Source of the DNA: Bradyrhizobium jicamae
Lineage (GTDB): Bacteria; Pseudomonadota; Alphaproteobacteria; Rhizobiales; Xanthobacteraceae
Assembly: GCF_001440395.1 (NCBI RefSeq)
Contig: NZ_LLXZ01000080.1
Span: 94,918 to 155,196, forward strand
Direction: 5' to 3'
Length of the DNA: 60,279 nt
Shown here: one piece after another, positions 38,039 to 47,645 of the stretch
How positions within the stretch are numbered: the stretch's first letter is position 1
Layout: each line of letters opens with the position of its first letter
Translations under genes and position numbers: made by a program
The notes under the pieces: generated by a model
What the model was told of the DNA's origin: nothing
The model's input: only the letters and a program-made list of their open reading frames with translations
Database searches by the model: none

Positions 38039-41000
38039 GTGGCAGGGCGGCAGCGGATAGACCGCGTCAGGCGCCAATATAATCAATGGGTTGCCAACCA
38101 GACGCTGGAAGACTACGCGCTGCGCTTCACCGCTAAGAGCGCGCGGCGATGGTCAGCCGCCCGCGTCGCCAATACGGCCCTTGGCGCGATCTCGTTTCTG
38201 GCGCTGGAAGCGATCGGCGGTACGATTACGCTGAACTATGGCGCCACCAACGCTACCGTTGCCATCCTGGTCGTCAGCGTCGTCATCTTCTTCTGCGGGC
38301 TGCCGATTGCCTATCATGCCGCCAAATGCGGCATCGATATTGATCTGCTGACCCGCGGCGCCGGCTTCGGCTATATCGGCTCGACGATTACGTCGCTGAT
38401 CTACGCCTCCTTCACCTTCATTTTCTTCGCGATCGAGGCGGTCATCCTCGCCTCCGCGCTCGAGATGTGCTTCGGCATCCCCCGCCCGATCGGCTATCTC
38501 ATCAGCGCCGTCGTGATCATTCCGCTGGTGACCTACGGCATCACGCTGATCAGCCGCTTCCAATTGTGGACGCAGCCGATCTGGATCATCCTGCACATTC
38601 TCCCCTTTGTCGCGATCGCCTATGCCAATCCGCTTTCGTTCACGGAATGGCGCAAGTTCGCCGGCGACCACGGCGACCCCGGCGGGCATCTCGATTTGCT
38701 GCTGTTCGGCACCGCCGCTTCAGTCGTGTTCTCGCTGGTGGCGCAGATCGGCGAGCAGGTCGACTTCCTGCGCTTTCTGCCGCGTGATCGCCGCACGTCG
38801 CGAACGTCGTGGTGGATTGCGCTATTGATCGCAGGCCCCGGCTGGATCATCTTCGGCGCGCTCAAGCTGTTGCTCGGTTCGTTCCTCGCCTTCTTCGCGC
38901 TGAGCCACGGGCTCTCCAGCGAGCAGGCGGCTGAACCGGCGCACATGTACCTCGAGGCGTTTCGATACGTGCTGTCACAGCCCGACATGGCGCTGGCATT
39001 GACCGGCGCCTTCGTCATCCTCTCGCAGATCAAGATCAACGTCACCAACGCCTATGCCGGCTCGATCGCCTGGTCGAACTTCTTCTCGCGGCTGACCCAT
39101 AGCCATCCCGGCCGCGTGGTGTGGCTGGTCTTCAATGTCGTGGTGGCGCTGCTGCTGATGGAGATCGGCGTCTACAAGGCGCTGGAGCAGACGCTGGCGC
39201 TCTATTCCAACGTCGCGATTGCCTGGGTCGGCGCGCTGGTCGCCGATCTCGTCGTCAACAAGCCGCTCGGACTGCGGCCGCAGCACATCGAGTTCAAGCG
39301 CGCGCATCTCTGCGACATCAACCCGGTCGGCGTCGGCGCGATGACGATCGCGACCATCGTCTCGATCTCGGCGTTCTATGGCCTGTTCGGGCCGACGGCG
39401 AAGGCGCTCTCCGCCTTCGTGGCGCTGGCCGTTGCCTTCATCACCGCGCCGCTGATCGCGTGGGCGACCGACGGCAAATATTACATCGCGCGAAAACCGA
39501 AGCGGAGCTGGCAGAACCTCGAATCGATCCAGTGCTGCATCTGCGAGCATTCGTTCGAGCCAGAGGATATGGCCTCCTGCCCGGCTTACGCCGGGCCGAT
39601 CTGCTCGCTGTGCTGTTCGCTCGATGCGCGCTGCCACGATCTCTGCAAGCCGCATGCACGCGCCGGCGCCCAGGTCTCGGACATGCTCGGGAAACTGCTG
39701 CCGGAGACAATCTACGCGCGGATCAACTCTCAGTTCGGACATTATCTCGGCGTGTTCGCGGTTTCCGCCGGCCTCGTCGGGCTGACGCTCGGGCTGATCT
39801 ATCTGCAGACATCGGCGACGATGCCGGTCGAGAACTTCGTGCTGTCCGACGTGCTGTGGAAGGTGTTCTTTGCGCTCTCCATCATTATCGGCGTGGTGGC
39901 GTGGCTGTTCGTGCTGGCGGAGCAGAGCCGCCGCGCTGCGGAGGCCGAGACGCGGCGGCAGACCACGCTGCTGATTCAGGAAATCGACGCGCATAAGCGC
40001 ACCGACGCCGAGTTGCAGCGCGCCAAGGAAGTCGCTGAGTCCGCCAACCTCGCCAAGAGCCGCTACGTGGTCGGGCTGAGCCACGAGCTGCGCTCGCCGC
40101 TGAACGCCATTTCCGGCTACGCGCAATTGCTGGAGCAGGATTCGAGCCTGGCCACCAAGCCCCGCGACCAGGTGCGCGTGGTGCGACGAAGCGCCGATCA
40201 TCTATCGGGACTGATCGACGGCATTCTCGATATTTCCAAGATCGAGGCAGGGCGGCTGTATCTGTCGCGCGATGAGGTGCGGTTGAGCGAGTTCCTCGAC
40301 CAGCTCGTCGGCATGTTTCGCGTTCAGGCGGCCGCCAAGGGCATCGACTTCGTGTTCAAGCGGCCTGCGGTGCTGCCGGTCGTGGTCTATGCCGACGAGA
40401 AGCGGTTGCGACAGGTCCTGATCAACCTGCTGTCGAATGCGCTGAAATTCACGCAGAGCGGCAGCGTACAATTCGCTGTGCATTACCGCAGCCCGGTTGC
40501 CGAGTTCGAGATCATCGACACCGGACCCGGCATCCGGGCTGATGATCTCGAACGGATCTTTGCGCCGTTCGAACGCGGTGCGCTCGGCGTCTCGCAGCCG
40601 CAGACCGGCACCGGGCTCGGGCTGACCATCAGCCGGCTGCTGGCCGGCGTGATGGGCGGCGATATCAAGGTGACCAGCGATGTCGGCACCGGCAGCACGT
40701 TTCGGGTCAAGATCCTGCTGTCGGAGGTGACCAATCCGACCCGCATCGCCGCGGTGGAGGCGCCGATCTTCGGCTATCACGGCCAACGCAAGACCATTCT
40801 GATCACCGACGACGATCCAACGCATCGCGATCTATTGCGCGAGGTGTTGACGCCGCTCGGTTTCATCCTGCTCAGCGCGCCCGACGGCCCCGGGTGCCTC
40901 GCGCTGGCGCAGCATTGCCGCCCAGATCTGTTCCTGCTGGATATCTCCATGGCCGGCATGGATGGATGGACGGTAGCGCAGGCGTTGCGCGAGAGCGGCC

Positions 41001-41410
41001 ATCATCAGGCCCGCATCCTGATGGTGTCGGCTAGCGCGCTGGAGGCGCACGGCGCGCCGCTGGCGCAGCCGTTCCACGACGGCTATCTGATGAAGCCGAT
41101 TGACATTCCAAAACTGCTGGAGATCATCCGGCAGTTGCTCAAGCTCGAATGGCAGTATGAGGCCGGTCAGATCCCGGCCCCGCACTGGAAGCCGGAGACG
41201 GGCTCGCGGCCGCCGGTGAAGCACGTCGAAGAGCTGATTGGCCTCGGGCAGCTCGGTTATATCAGAGCGATCCAGGTCAAGCTCGATGAGATCGGCAACG
41301 ATCACCCCGAACATGCCGATTTCGTTTCGCAAATGCGCGCGCTGATCGACCGTTTCGATCTCGATCAGTACATGGCGACCCTGAAAGCCCTGCACAGCCA
41401 TGATCACTGA
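38039..41410 (+). CDS. NCS1-type transporter / hybrid histidine kinase / receiver fusion
   Basis: A 1,123-residue protein. Residues about 1-480 form a 12-span purine/cytosine permease-like (NCS1) unit (ARRWSAARVANTALGAISFLALEAIGG, INVTNAYAGSIAWSNF). Residues 499-536 hold nine cysteines (C499, C500, C502, C514, C522, C525, C526, C532, C536) like a zinc-binding module. Two more spans (about 567-628) lead to a coiled coil, the HisKA box SHELRSPLNAI with H682, and the HATPase motifs NLLSNALKF, DTGPGI and GTGLGL. A receiver with D968 and a C-terminal helical domain with no clear HPt His motif follow. The start is GTG with AGGAG seven bases upstream. It is divergent from urtA and overlaps a response-regulator gene, so it probably senses urea, amides or a related compound. 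Confidence 0.9.
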   Translation: MAGRQRIDRVRRQYNQWVANQTLEDYALRFTAKSARRWSAARVANTALGAISFLALEAIGGTITLNYGATNATVAILVVSVVIFFCGLPIAYHAAKCGIDIDLLTRGAGFGYIGSTITSLIYASFTFIFFAIEAVILASALEMCFGIPRPIGYLISAVVIIPLVTYGITLISRFQLWTQPIWIILHILPFVAIAYANPLSFTEWRKFAGDHGDPGGHLDLLLFGTAASVVFSLVAQIGEQVDFLRFLPRDRRTSRTSWWIALLIAGPGWIIFGALKLLLGSFLAFFALSHGLSSEQAAEPAHMYLEAFRYVLSQPDMALALTGAFVILSQIKINVTNAYAGSIAWSNFFSRLTHSHPGRVVWLVFNVVVALLLMEIGVYKALEQTLALYSNVAIAWVGALVADLVVNKPLGLRPQHIEFKRAHLCDINPVGVGAMTIATIVSISAFYGLFGPTAKALSAFVALAVAFITAPLIAWATDGKYYIARKPKRSWQNLESIQCCICEHSFEPEDMASCPAYAGPICSLCCSLDARCHDLCKPHARAGAQVSDMLGKLLPETIYARINSQFGHYLGVFAVSAGLVGLTLGLIYLQTSATMPVENFVLSDVLWKVFFALSIIIGVVAWLFVLAEQSRRAAEAETRRQTTLLIQEIDAHKRTDAELQRAKEVAESANLAKSRYVVGLSHELRSPLNAISGYAQLLEQDSSLATKPRDQVRVVRRSADHLSGLIDGILDISKIEAGRLYLSRDEVRLSEFLDQLVGMFRVQAAAKGIDFVFKRPAVLPVVVYADEKRLRQVLINLLSNALKFTQSGSVQFAVHYRSPVAEFEIIDTGPGIRADDLERIFAPFERGALGVSQPQTGTGLGLTISRLLAGVMGGDIKVTSDVGTGSTFRVKILLSEVTNPTRIAAVEAPIFGYHGQRKTILITDDDPTHRDLLREVLTPLGFILLSAPDGPGCLALAQHCRPDLFLLDISMAGMDGWTVAQALRESGHHQARILMVSASALEAHGAPLAQPFHDGYLMKPIDIPKLLEIIRQLLKLEWQYEAGQIPAPHWKPETGSRPPVKHVEELIGLGQLGYIRAIQVKLDEIGNDHPEHADFVSQMRALIDRFDLDQYMATLKALHSHDH

Positions 41411-42326
41411 ACCGAAAAAACGCGACGTCGCCCTCGTCGTCGACGATTCCCCGGAGACGCTGCGGCTGTTGACCGATGCGCTCGACGGCGCAGGGATGAC
41501 GGTGATGGTTGCGCTCGACGGCGCCTCCGCGATGAGGATCGTCGACCAGATCACGCCCGACATTGTGCTGCTCGACGCCGTGATGCCAGGCATGGACGGG
41601 TTCGAGACCTGCCGGCGGCTGAAGCGCGACGCAGGCCTCGACCACGTGCCGATTATCTTCATGACGGGGCTGGCCGAAACCGAGCACATCGTGCGCGGCC
41701 TTGAAGCCGGTGGCGTCGACTATGTGACCAAGCCAATCGCAATCCAGGAGATGCTGGCGCGCATCCGCGTTCACCTCGCCAACGCCCGGCTGACCCAGAG
41801 CGCCCGTGCCGCGCTCGACGTCTCCGGCCGCTATCTGCTCGCGGTGAATGCCGCGGGCAAGATCATGTGGGCAACGCCGCAGGCGCAGAAACTGCTGGCG
41901 GACGCGTTTGCGGCCGAGGGCGACGATGTCGTGCTGCCGGAACCGATCCCGCAATGGCTCGATCAGGCGCGCAAGGGCAAGGCCGGCGCCAAGGCCGCGG
42001 TGATGGCGCCGCTGCAGGGCCACGAACAGCTTCGCCTGCAATACATGGGCAAGCTTGGAGCGAACGAATTCCTGCTCCGGCTGGCCAAGGATTCAGGCGC
42101 CGACGCGCCGGCGGAATTTTCCAGCGAACTGGGCCTGACCACGCGCGAGGGCGAGGTGCTGTCGTGGCTTTCCAAGGGCAAGACCAATCGCGACATCGCG
42201 CAGATCCTGGGCCTCTCCCCTCGCACCGTCGACAAGCACCTCGAGCAGATCTACTCCAAGCTCGGCGTCGAGAACCGCACCGCGGCCGCAGCGATCGCAG
42301 TGAACGCAAAGCATCAAAAATCCTGA
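41400..42326 (+). CDS. LuxR-type response regulator
   Basis: A 308-residue regulator. The receiver (1-125) has the acidic pair VVDDS, phosphoacceptor D59 in IVLLDAVMPG and Lys in YVTKPI. A middle segment (about 140-235; YLLAVNAAGKIMWATPQAQKLL) looks PAS-like. The C-terminal HTH is LTTREGEVLSWLSKGKTNRDIAQILGLSPRTVDKHLEQIYSKLGVENRT. The ATG lies 11 bases inside the end of the transporter-kinase gene, so the two are translated together and form a cognate pair. The divergent urt operon is its likely target. Confidence 0.93.
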   Translation: MITEPKKRDVALVVDDSPETLRLLTDALDGAGMTVMVALDGASAMRIVDQITPDIVLLDAVMPGMDGFETCRRLKRDAGLDHVPIIFMTGLAETEHIVRGLEAGGVDYVTKPIAIQEMLARIRVHLANARLTQSARAALDVSGRYLLAVNAAGKIMWATPQAQKLLADAFAAEGDDVVLPEPIPQWLDQARKGKAGAKAAVMAPLQGHEQLRLQYMGKLGANEFLLRLAKDSGADAPAEFSSELGLTTREGEVLSWLSKGKTNRDIAQILGLSPRTVDKHLEQIYSKLGVENRTAAAAIAVNAKHQKS

Positions 42327-42423
42327 TGCGACATTCTTGCCGTTCTCCTGGCACGCCGGCGCATCAATTTCGTATCAGAAACGATCTCGCTGAAAACGAA
42401 GCGAACGCGATCTACCAGCTAGC

Positions 42424-42441
42424 ACCGACCTCATAGTCGGT
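42424..42441. terminator. Short hairpin between convergent genes
   Basis: ACCGAC and GTCGGT pair perfectly around CTCATA, about 100 bases after the response-regulator stop and before the convergent phaC. It is weak and has no T run. Nothing else notable was found between 42327 and 42537. Confidence 0.3.
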
Positions 42442-42537
42442 CTGCGCGAGCACCAGCGTGGCGCGATGCCGCCCGCGCCGTCAAACACTGCTTGACGCTC
42501 GACCTGACCATGGCTTTAGCCTTGCGGGATCAAACCA

Positions 42538-44256
42538 TCAGGTCGCCTTCGCCTTGACGTATCGACCCGGCGCCGGTTCGCCCGGAGGATAGAGGTTGCT
42601 GCCGAGTTGCCTGCGCGCCGGCAGTTGGTCTTCCGCCCACGGCTTGAGCCACGCGATCCAGTCGTTCCACCAGCTGCCCGGCCTTTCTTCGGCGCCGGCC
42701 AGCCATGCCGCCGGCTCGTCGCATCGCTCGCTCGACACCCAATAGCTTCGCTTGTTCTTCGATGCCGGGTTGATCACGCCGGCAATATGCCCGCTCGCGC
42801 CGAGAACAAAACGAGTGTCGCCGCTGAACAGGCCCGTCGTGCGATAGGCGGATCGCCACGGCACGATGTGATCCTCGACGGTCGCCAGAACGTAGGCAGG
42901 CAGGTCAACCCGCCCCAAATCGACCGACATGCCGCACATCATCAATCTGTTCGGATTCCGGAGATTGTTCTCCAGGTACATGTTCCTGATGTACCAGCAA
43001 TACATCGGTCCCGGCAGATTGGTTACGTCGGCGTTCCAGAACAGAAGATCGAAACGTTCCGGCGGCTTTCCCTTCAGGTAGTGATTGACCACGTTCGGCC
43101 ATATCAGCTCTTTCGAACGCAGGGTTTGGAATACGAACCCAAGCTCGGCGCCGCGATAGATGCCTCCGTTGCCGATCGTCAGCTCGCGCTGGAGCACACT
43201 CTCTTCGTCCACGAACACGCCGAGATCACCCGGCTCCCGGAAATCGAGCATGGTCGTCAGCAGTGTCACACTCGCAACCGACTCGTCACCTCGCGTCCGC
43301 AGGATTGCGAGCGCGGACGACAGGATGGTACCGCCAACGCACCAGCCAAGGGCGTTGACCTTGTCGGCGCCTGATATCGATCGCGCTATTTCAATGGCGC
43401 GCATCGCCCCCTGCTCAACGTAGTGATCCCATCCGAAGTGGCCGCAAGAGTCGTCCGGATTGCGCCAGGACACCACGAAGACCGTCTGCCCCTGCTCCAC
43501 CGCAAACCGCACGAAGGAATTGGCCGGCTGGAGATCCAGAATGTAGAACTTGTTGATGCAGGGTGGCACGATCAGCAGTGGCCGCACGGCCACCTGTTCC
43601 GTCGCCGGTTCATACTGAATAAGCTGAAACAGATCGTTTTCGAATACGACCGCGCCCTTCGATGTCGCGACGTCCTTTCCGACCTCGAATGCGCCCTCGT
43701 CCGTGATCGTCAGGCTGCCCCTGCCCAGGTCTGCCATCAGGTTGTCCAGGCCAGCCTTGAGACTTTGACCTTCGCTGTCGGTTGCAATCTTGATCGCATC
43801 GGGATTGGTAGCGACAAAATTGGTCGGGCTCATCGCCTCTACAAGCTGGCGCGTGAAGAAACGCAGCCGATGTTTTTCCTTTTCGTCCAGATCGAGCGCT
43901 TCGACAAAGTCGGTACAATAGCGCGAATTCAGCAGGTAACATTGCTTCAGCAGGCTATAGAGTGAATTGTCGCGCCATTCCGTTGCGCTGAACCTGCGAT
44001 CACCGCGCGCAGGCTCAATGGCCACTTCCGTCGGCTGCCCCGCAGCCGATTTAAGGGCGTGTTCCGTGAGCTGGTAGAGACGCATCAAATGATCGGCCTG
44101 TAGTTCGGCGAAGCGACCGGGCGAACCCGGCGCTGCGCCGAACCCGGCACCGTTACGATCGGCATTCGGTGTCCACCCCAACGCACTCCAAAGACTCGCG
44201 CCAGCCTTCACGAACGCTTCAACGAACTCGTCCGGCATATTGAATGGCCGATTCAT
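42538..44256 (-). CDS. phaC: Polyhydroxyalkanoate synthase, class I
   Basis: A 572-residue synthase that polymerises 3-hydroxybutyryl-CoA into polyhydroxybutyrate at the granule surface. The lipase-like box GWCVGG contains C306; D462 in VEDHIVPW and H490 in GASGHIAG complete the triad. GGGAGG lies eight bases upstream of the ATG. It follows the sigma54-type regulator gene by 127 bases and is the last gene of the run that also holds phaA, phaB and a phasin. Length is slightly short of Cupriavidus PhaC (589). No PhaE or PhaR partner is seen, as expected for class I. Confidence 0.96.
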   Translation of the reverse strand: MNRPFNMPDEFVEAFVKAGASLWSALGWTPNADRNGAGFGAAPGSPGRFAELQADHLMRLYQLTEHALKSAAGQPTEVAIEPARGDRRFSATEWRDNSLYSLLKQCYLLNSRYCTDFVEALDLDEKEKHRLRFFTRQLVEAMSPTNFVATNPDAIKIATDSEGQSLKAGLDNLMADLGRGSLTITDEGAFEVGKDVATSKGAVVFENDLFQLIQYEPATEQVAVRPLLIVPPCINKFYILDLQPANSFVRFAVEQGQTVFVVSWRNPDDSCGHFGWDHYVEQGAMRAIEIARSISGADKVNALGWCVGGTILSSALAILRTRGDESVASVTLLTTMLDFREPGDLGVFVDEESVLQRELTIGNGGIYRGAELGFVFQTLRSKELIWPNVVNHYLKGKPPERFDLLFWNADVTNLPGPMYCWYIRNMYLENNLRNPNRLMMCGMSVDLGRVDLPAYVLATVEDHIVPWRSAYRTTGLFSGDTRFVLGASGHIAGVINPASKNKRSYWVSSERCDEPAAWLAGAEERPGSWWNDWIAWLKPWAEDQLPARRQLGSNLYPPGEPAPGRYVKAKAT

Positions 44257-44383
44257 CGCTCACGCCTCCCTCAACAATGGATGTTTCGTTTCCCGTTCCG
44301 GGCTGCTTCTACCTGGCGCCCTTCACACTCCTGCCCGCCGTGCACGCATGTTCGAGCGCGTCTTGACGGCTCGCTTGTCATCC

Positions 44384-45760
44384 TCAAGAGCCGGGGCGGA
44401 CGGCCGAGCCTTCCCTGATCCCGTCGACATTGACGGCAAGACGCTTGATCTTGTCGTACAGCGTCTGCTTCGGAATGCTCAGAAGCGCAGCGGTGGCCTG
44501 AACGTCGCCCTGCTTGCGCCGCAGCGCATCCTCGATGATCGATCGTTCGATGTTTTCCAGTTGCCGCGGCAGCGATACATCCGACATGCCGACGCTGGAC
44601 TTGTTGATCGCCCTGCCATCGAGCACACCGAGCACAAAGCGATCGGCGACGTTACGGAGCTCCCTGACGTTTCCTGGCCACGAATGGGCCATCAAGAGAG
44701 ACTTGGTATGCTCGTCCAATATCGGCGCGTCGCGCTCGAAGCGCCTGGCAGCATCCAGCGTGAAGTGCTCGAACAGCAGTGGGATATCCTCTCGCCGCTC
44801 CCGAAGCGGCGGCAGCTCGATGAATGCGACGCCCAGGCGATAATACAGGTCTGCCCGAAACAGCCGCTTTTCGCTCAGCTCCAGCAAGTTTGCCTTGCTG
44901 GCCGCCACGACACGACAATCCACAGCGATCGGCTTGTTCGAGCCAACGCGTTCGATCGATCGCTCCTGCAGTGACCTCAGCAGCTTCACCTGCACGCTGA
45001 GCGGCATGCTTTCGATCTCGTCGAGGAACAGCGTTCCGGCATTGGCATATTCGATCTTGCCAACACGCTGGCGCGTGGCACCGGTGAAGGCTCCAACCTC
45101 GTGGCCGAACAATTCGCTTTCGACCAGCGATTCCGGGAGGCCGCCGCAATTCACCGGGACGTAGTGCCCGCCGCGACGTCCGCTATGATTATGCAGGCAG
45201 CGCGCGACCACGTCCTTGCCGGTTCCGGTTTCGCCATAGATCGTGACGTCGACATTCGCCGAGGCCAACGTGGATACCAGCCTGCGCACCTCCTGTATCT
45301 GCGGCGATCGGCCGAGCAGGCTCGCCTCGATCCCCTGGCGGTCCGACAGGGCAGACCGCAACGAGCGTACTTCCAGGGTCAGGCGTCGCTTTTCGATCGC
45401 CCTGCGCACCACGGAAACGAGCTGCTCCGAGGAGCACGGCTTCTCGATGAAATCGTAGGCGCCGTTTCGCATCGCCTGCACGGCCATCGCGATATCGCCG
45501 TGGCCGGTGATCAGGATTACCGGCAGATCCTGATCCAGGCGACGCAGGTCCGACAGCCACTCGAGCCCGCTCTTGCCGCGGAGCCGTACGTCGCAAACCA
45601 CGACAGACGGCATATCGGCACTGACGGACGGGGCGGCGGTTTCGACCGAGACGAAATCCGAAACGGACAGCCCTGCAAGCTCGAGCGCCTGAACGCCGCC
45701 AATTCGGACGTCGTCGTCGTCCTCGACATAGATCACGGCTATCGATTGTTCATCGCTCAT
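44384..45760 (-). CDS. NtrC/DctD-type sigma54-dependent response regulator
   Basis: A 458-residue regulator. The receiver has VEDDDD, phosphoacceptor D57 in VVVCDVRL and Lys in FIEKP. The AAA+ domain has Walker A GETGTGKD, the sigma54-contact loop GAFTGA, Walker B GTLFLDEIE and the R-finger region. The C-terminal Fis-type HTH is DVQATAALLSIPKQTLYDKIKRL. The ATG at 45760 overlaps the kinase gene by 11 bases. DctD regulators activate C4-dicarboxylate transport; a dctA gene is present 10 kb upstream in the same run. Targets here are inferred, since I found no clear -24/-12 promoter in the gaps. Confidence 0.93.
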   Translation of the reverse strand: MSDEQSIAVIYVEDDDDVRIGGVQALELAGLSVSDFVSVETAAPSVSADMPSVVVCDVRLRGKSGLEWLSDLRRLDQDLPVILITGHGDIAMAVQAMRNGAYDFIEKPCSSEQLVSVVRRAIEKRRLTLEVRSLRSALSDRQGIEASLLGRSPQIQEVRRLVSTLASANVDVTIYGETGTGKDVVARCLHNHSGRRGGHYVPVNCGGLPESLVESELFGHEVGAFTGATRQRVGKIEYANAGTLFLDEIESMPLSVQVKLLRSLQERSIERVGSNKPIAVDCRVVAASKANLLELSEKRLFRADLYYRLGVAFIELPPLRERREDIPLLFEHFTLDAARRFERDAPILDEHTKSLLMAHSWPGNVRELRNVADRFVLGVLDGRAINKSSVGMSDVSLPRQLENIERSIIEDALRRKQGDVQATAALLSIPKQTLYDKIKRLAVNVDGIREGSAVRPGS

Positions 45761-47645
45761 GCAGGACCTCTGGCTTGTCAGCCAACGGAAGGAACACGAC
45801 GAACTCGGCGCCATCAGGCGCAAGGTTTCGCGCGCGCAATTCGCCGCCGAAGGAGCGCGCGATGTGATTGGAGAGCATGAGACCAAGGCCGAGCCCCTTG
45901 CCAGCCGGCTTGGTCGTCACAAACGGCTCGAACATGCGCTGCAGGACATCGGACGCAATCGGCGGCCCGCTGTTGCTGATGGCGATGCGACAGCGACCGT
46001 CTTGCCCTTCATCCCTGGCGGCCCGGATCAAGATCGACTTCTTCCCGGCGCCCTCCACGGCGTCCAGGGCGTTCCCCACGATGTTGCCCAACAGCTGTTC
46101 CAGCCGCGTCTGGTCGGCCACCACGCAAAGGTTGGCGTCAATCTCGGTCGAGACGTCGACGGCACCATCCTTGACGCGCGCGGCGAGTATCTTGAGGGAT
46201 TCGGCGACGGCCTGTTCGACGGAAACCGCATCGAGCGGACTATTTGACTTGTAGGCAAAGACCCGCAACTGGCTGGTCAACCGCCCCAGCCGGCGCACCA
46301 GTTCGCCAATTCGGATGAGATTTCCGCGTGCATCGCCGATCGAGCCGCGATCAACCAGCAGGACCGCATTGTCGGATGCGGTCTGCAGGGCCGCCAGCGG
46401 CTGATTCAGTTCGTGGACGATGCCGGCCGACATCTGACCGAGCGCAGCCAGCTTGCCGGCATGGACCAGTTCATCCTGGGTCGCCCGCAGTTCCGCGGTC
46501 CGCTCCTGCACCCTGGTCTCGAGCATGTCGTTCGCCGCCTGCAACGCCGCCTGGTTGGCCAGCCGTTGCTTGATCGCTCTGCGACGTTGCAGCACAAGAC
46601 CAAGCGCGAGCAAGGCAACAAGGGATGCGAGACCCGACATCGCGCCGATGATGAGCGCGGTTTGCCGTACCGGCGCCTCGTCGTCGAGAAGGACAAGCTT
46701 CCAAAGGCCCCGATTGATAGGAAGCTCGCTGATCCTGTAGGCAGTTCCGCTTTCGGTGCTGACACGTGCAGCGCCGCCCTTGGATTGAGCTACGACGGTC
46801 CATCCGAGCGGTCTCAGGTCATGGTTTCCGTAAGGCTTGAATCGCGCAATGTCATCGCGCATTTCACGCGACAGCGGCGCCATCGGGCGGTAGCGCCACT
46901 CGTCGCGGGAGGCGAGGATCGCGACCTGACGTTCGTCGAGGAGAAGAACGTCGCCTTCGGTATCGCGCCAGGCGCGCTCGAACGAATCCAGATTGACCTT
47001 GACGGCGGCGATGCCCTTGATCGCCCCGCCGTCCTTCAGGGCATAGGAGAGATAATAGCCGGCGCGCGCACTGGTGATGCCGACGCCAAAGAACGCGCCT
47101 CGACCACTCGCGAGCGCCTCGCTCACATAGGGGCGGTACGACAGATTTCGACCGACCGGCGTGCCCGGATCCTCGAAATCGGCCGCCGCCAACGCTTCGC
47201 CGGAGACGCTGAGGACATAGAGGTTGTCGGCACCGGCAAGCAGATTGATCGACTTCAGGTACAGGCTAACCGATTTTTGCAGTGCGCCATCGCCGGGATC
47301 GCCGAGCAGCCGGAAAACGCTCGGGGACGTCTCGAGCAACGACGGCAAATATTCAAATCTGGAGAGATGGCCATCGAGCCTGGCTGCTTCCACCGCAAGC
47401 CGCTGCTGAGCGGCAACGTGCAAATGGTCCAGTCCGCGGTGGAAAGCCACGGCATATCCGAGCCACGAAGCGGCAGCGACCAGGGCAAGGGCGGCTGTTC
47501 CGCGAACAAGCCAACGCAGGGAGTTGGACGCCATCGAACTGACTTCGGGCCTCCGCTTTGTGTTCACCAGGAATGGAAGCTGCGCCATCCCAGGAACCAG
47601 CACAAACCGCGGAGCGTCGGCCATGACAGACGACAACTCACGCAT
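45750..47645 (-). CDS. DctB-like sensor histidine kinase
   Basis: A membrane kinase of up to 631 residues. The first span (GTAALALVAAASWLGYAVAF) is followed by a periplasmic dCache-type sensor (LLAGADNLYVLSVSGEALAA.., GRNLSYRPYVSEALASGRGAFFGVG, SARAGYYLSYAL) as in DctB, then a second span (ALIIGAMSGLASLVALLALGLVLQ), a coiled coil, the H-box GQMSAGIVHELNQPLAAL and HATPase motifs GNIVGNALDAV and GLGLGLML. The first ATG (47645) overlaps the cydB stop by 8 bases (ATGCGTGA); a later ATG at 47534 is an alternative. It is paired with the downstream regulator and coupled to cydB, which is unusual. Confidence 0.92.
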   Translation of the reverse strand: MRELSSVMADAPRFVLVPGMAQLPFLVNTKRRPEVSSMASNSLRWLVRGTAALALVAAASWLGYAVAFHRGLDHLHVAAQQRLAVEAARLDGHLSRFEYLPSLLETSPSVFRLLGDPGDGALQKSVSLYLKSINLLAGADNLYVLSVSGEALAAADFEDPGTPVGRNLSYRPYVSEALASGRGAFFGVGITSARAGYYLSYALKDGGAIKGIAAVKVNLDSFERAWRDTEGDVLLLDERQVAILASRDEWRYRPMAPLSREMRDDIARFKPYGNHDLRPLGWTVVAQSKGGAARVSTESGTAYRISELPINRGLWKLVLLDDEAPVRQTALIIGAMSGLASLVALLALGLVLQRRRAIKQRLANQAALQAANDMLETRVQERTAELRATQDELVHAGKLAALGQMSAGIVHELNQPLAALQTASDNAVLLVDRGSIGDARGNLIRIGELVRRLGRLTSQLRVFAYKSNSPLDAVSVEQAVAESLKILAARVKDGAVDVSTEIDANLCVVADQTRLEQLLGNIVGNALDAVEGAGKKSILIRAARDEGQDGRCRIAISNSGPPIASDVLQRMFEPFVTTKPAGKGLGLGLMLSNHIARSFGGELRARNLAPDGAEFVVFLPLADKPEVLHER

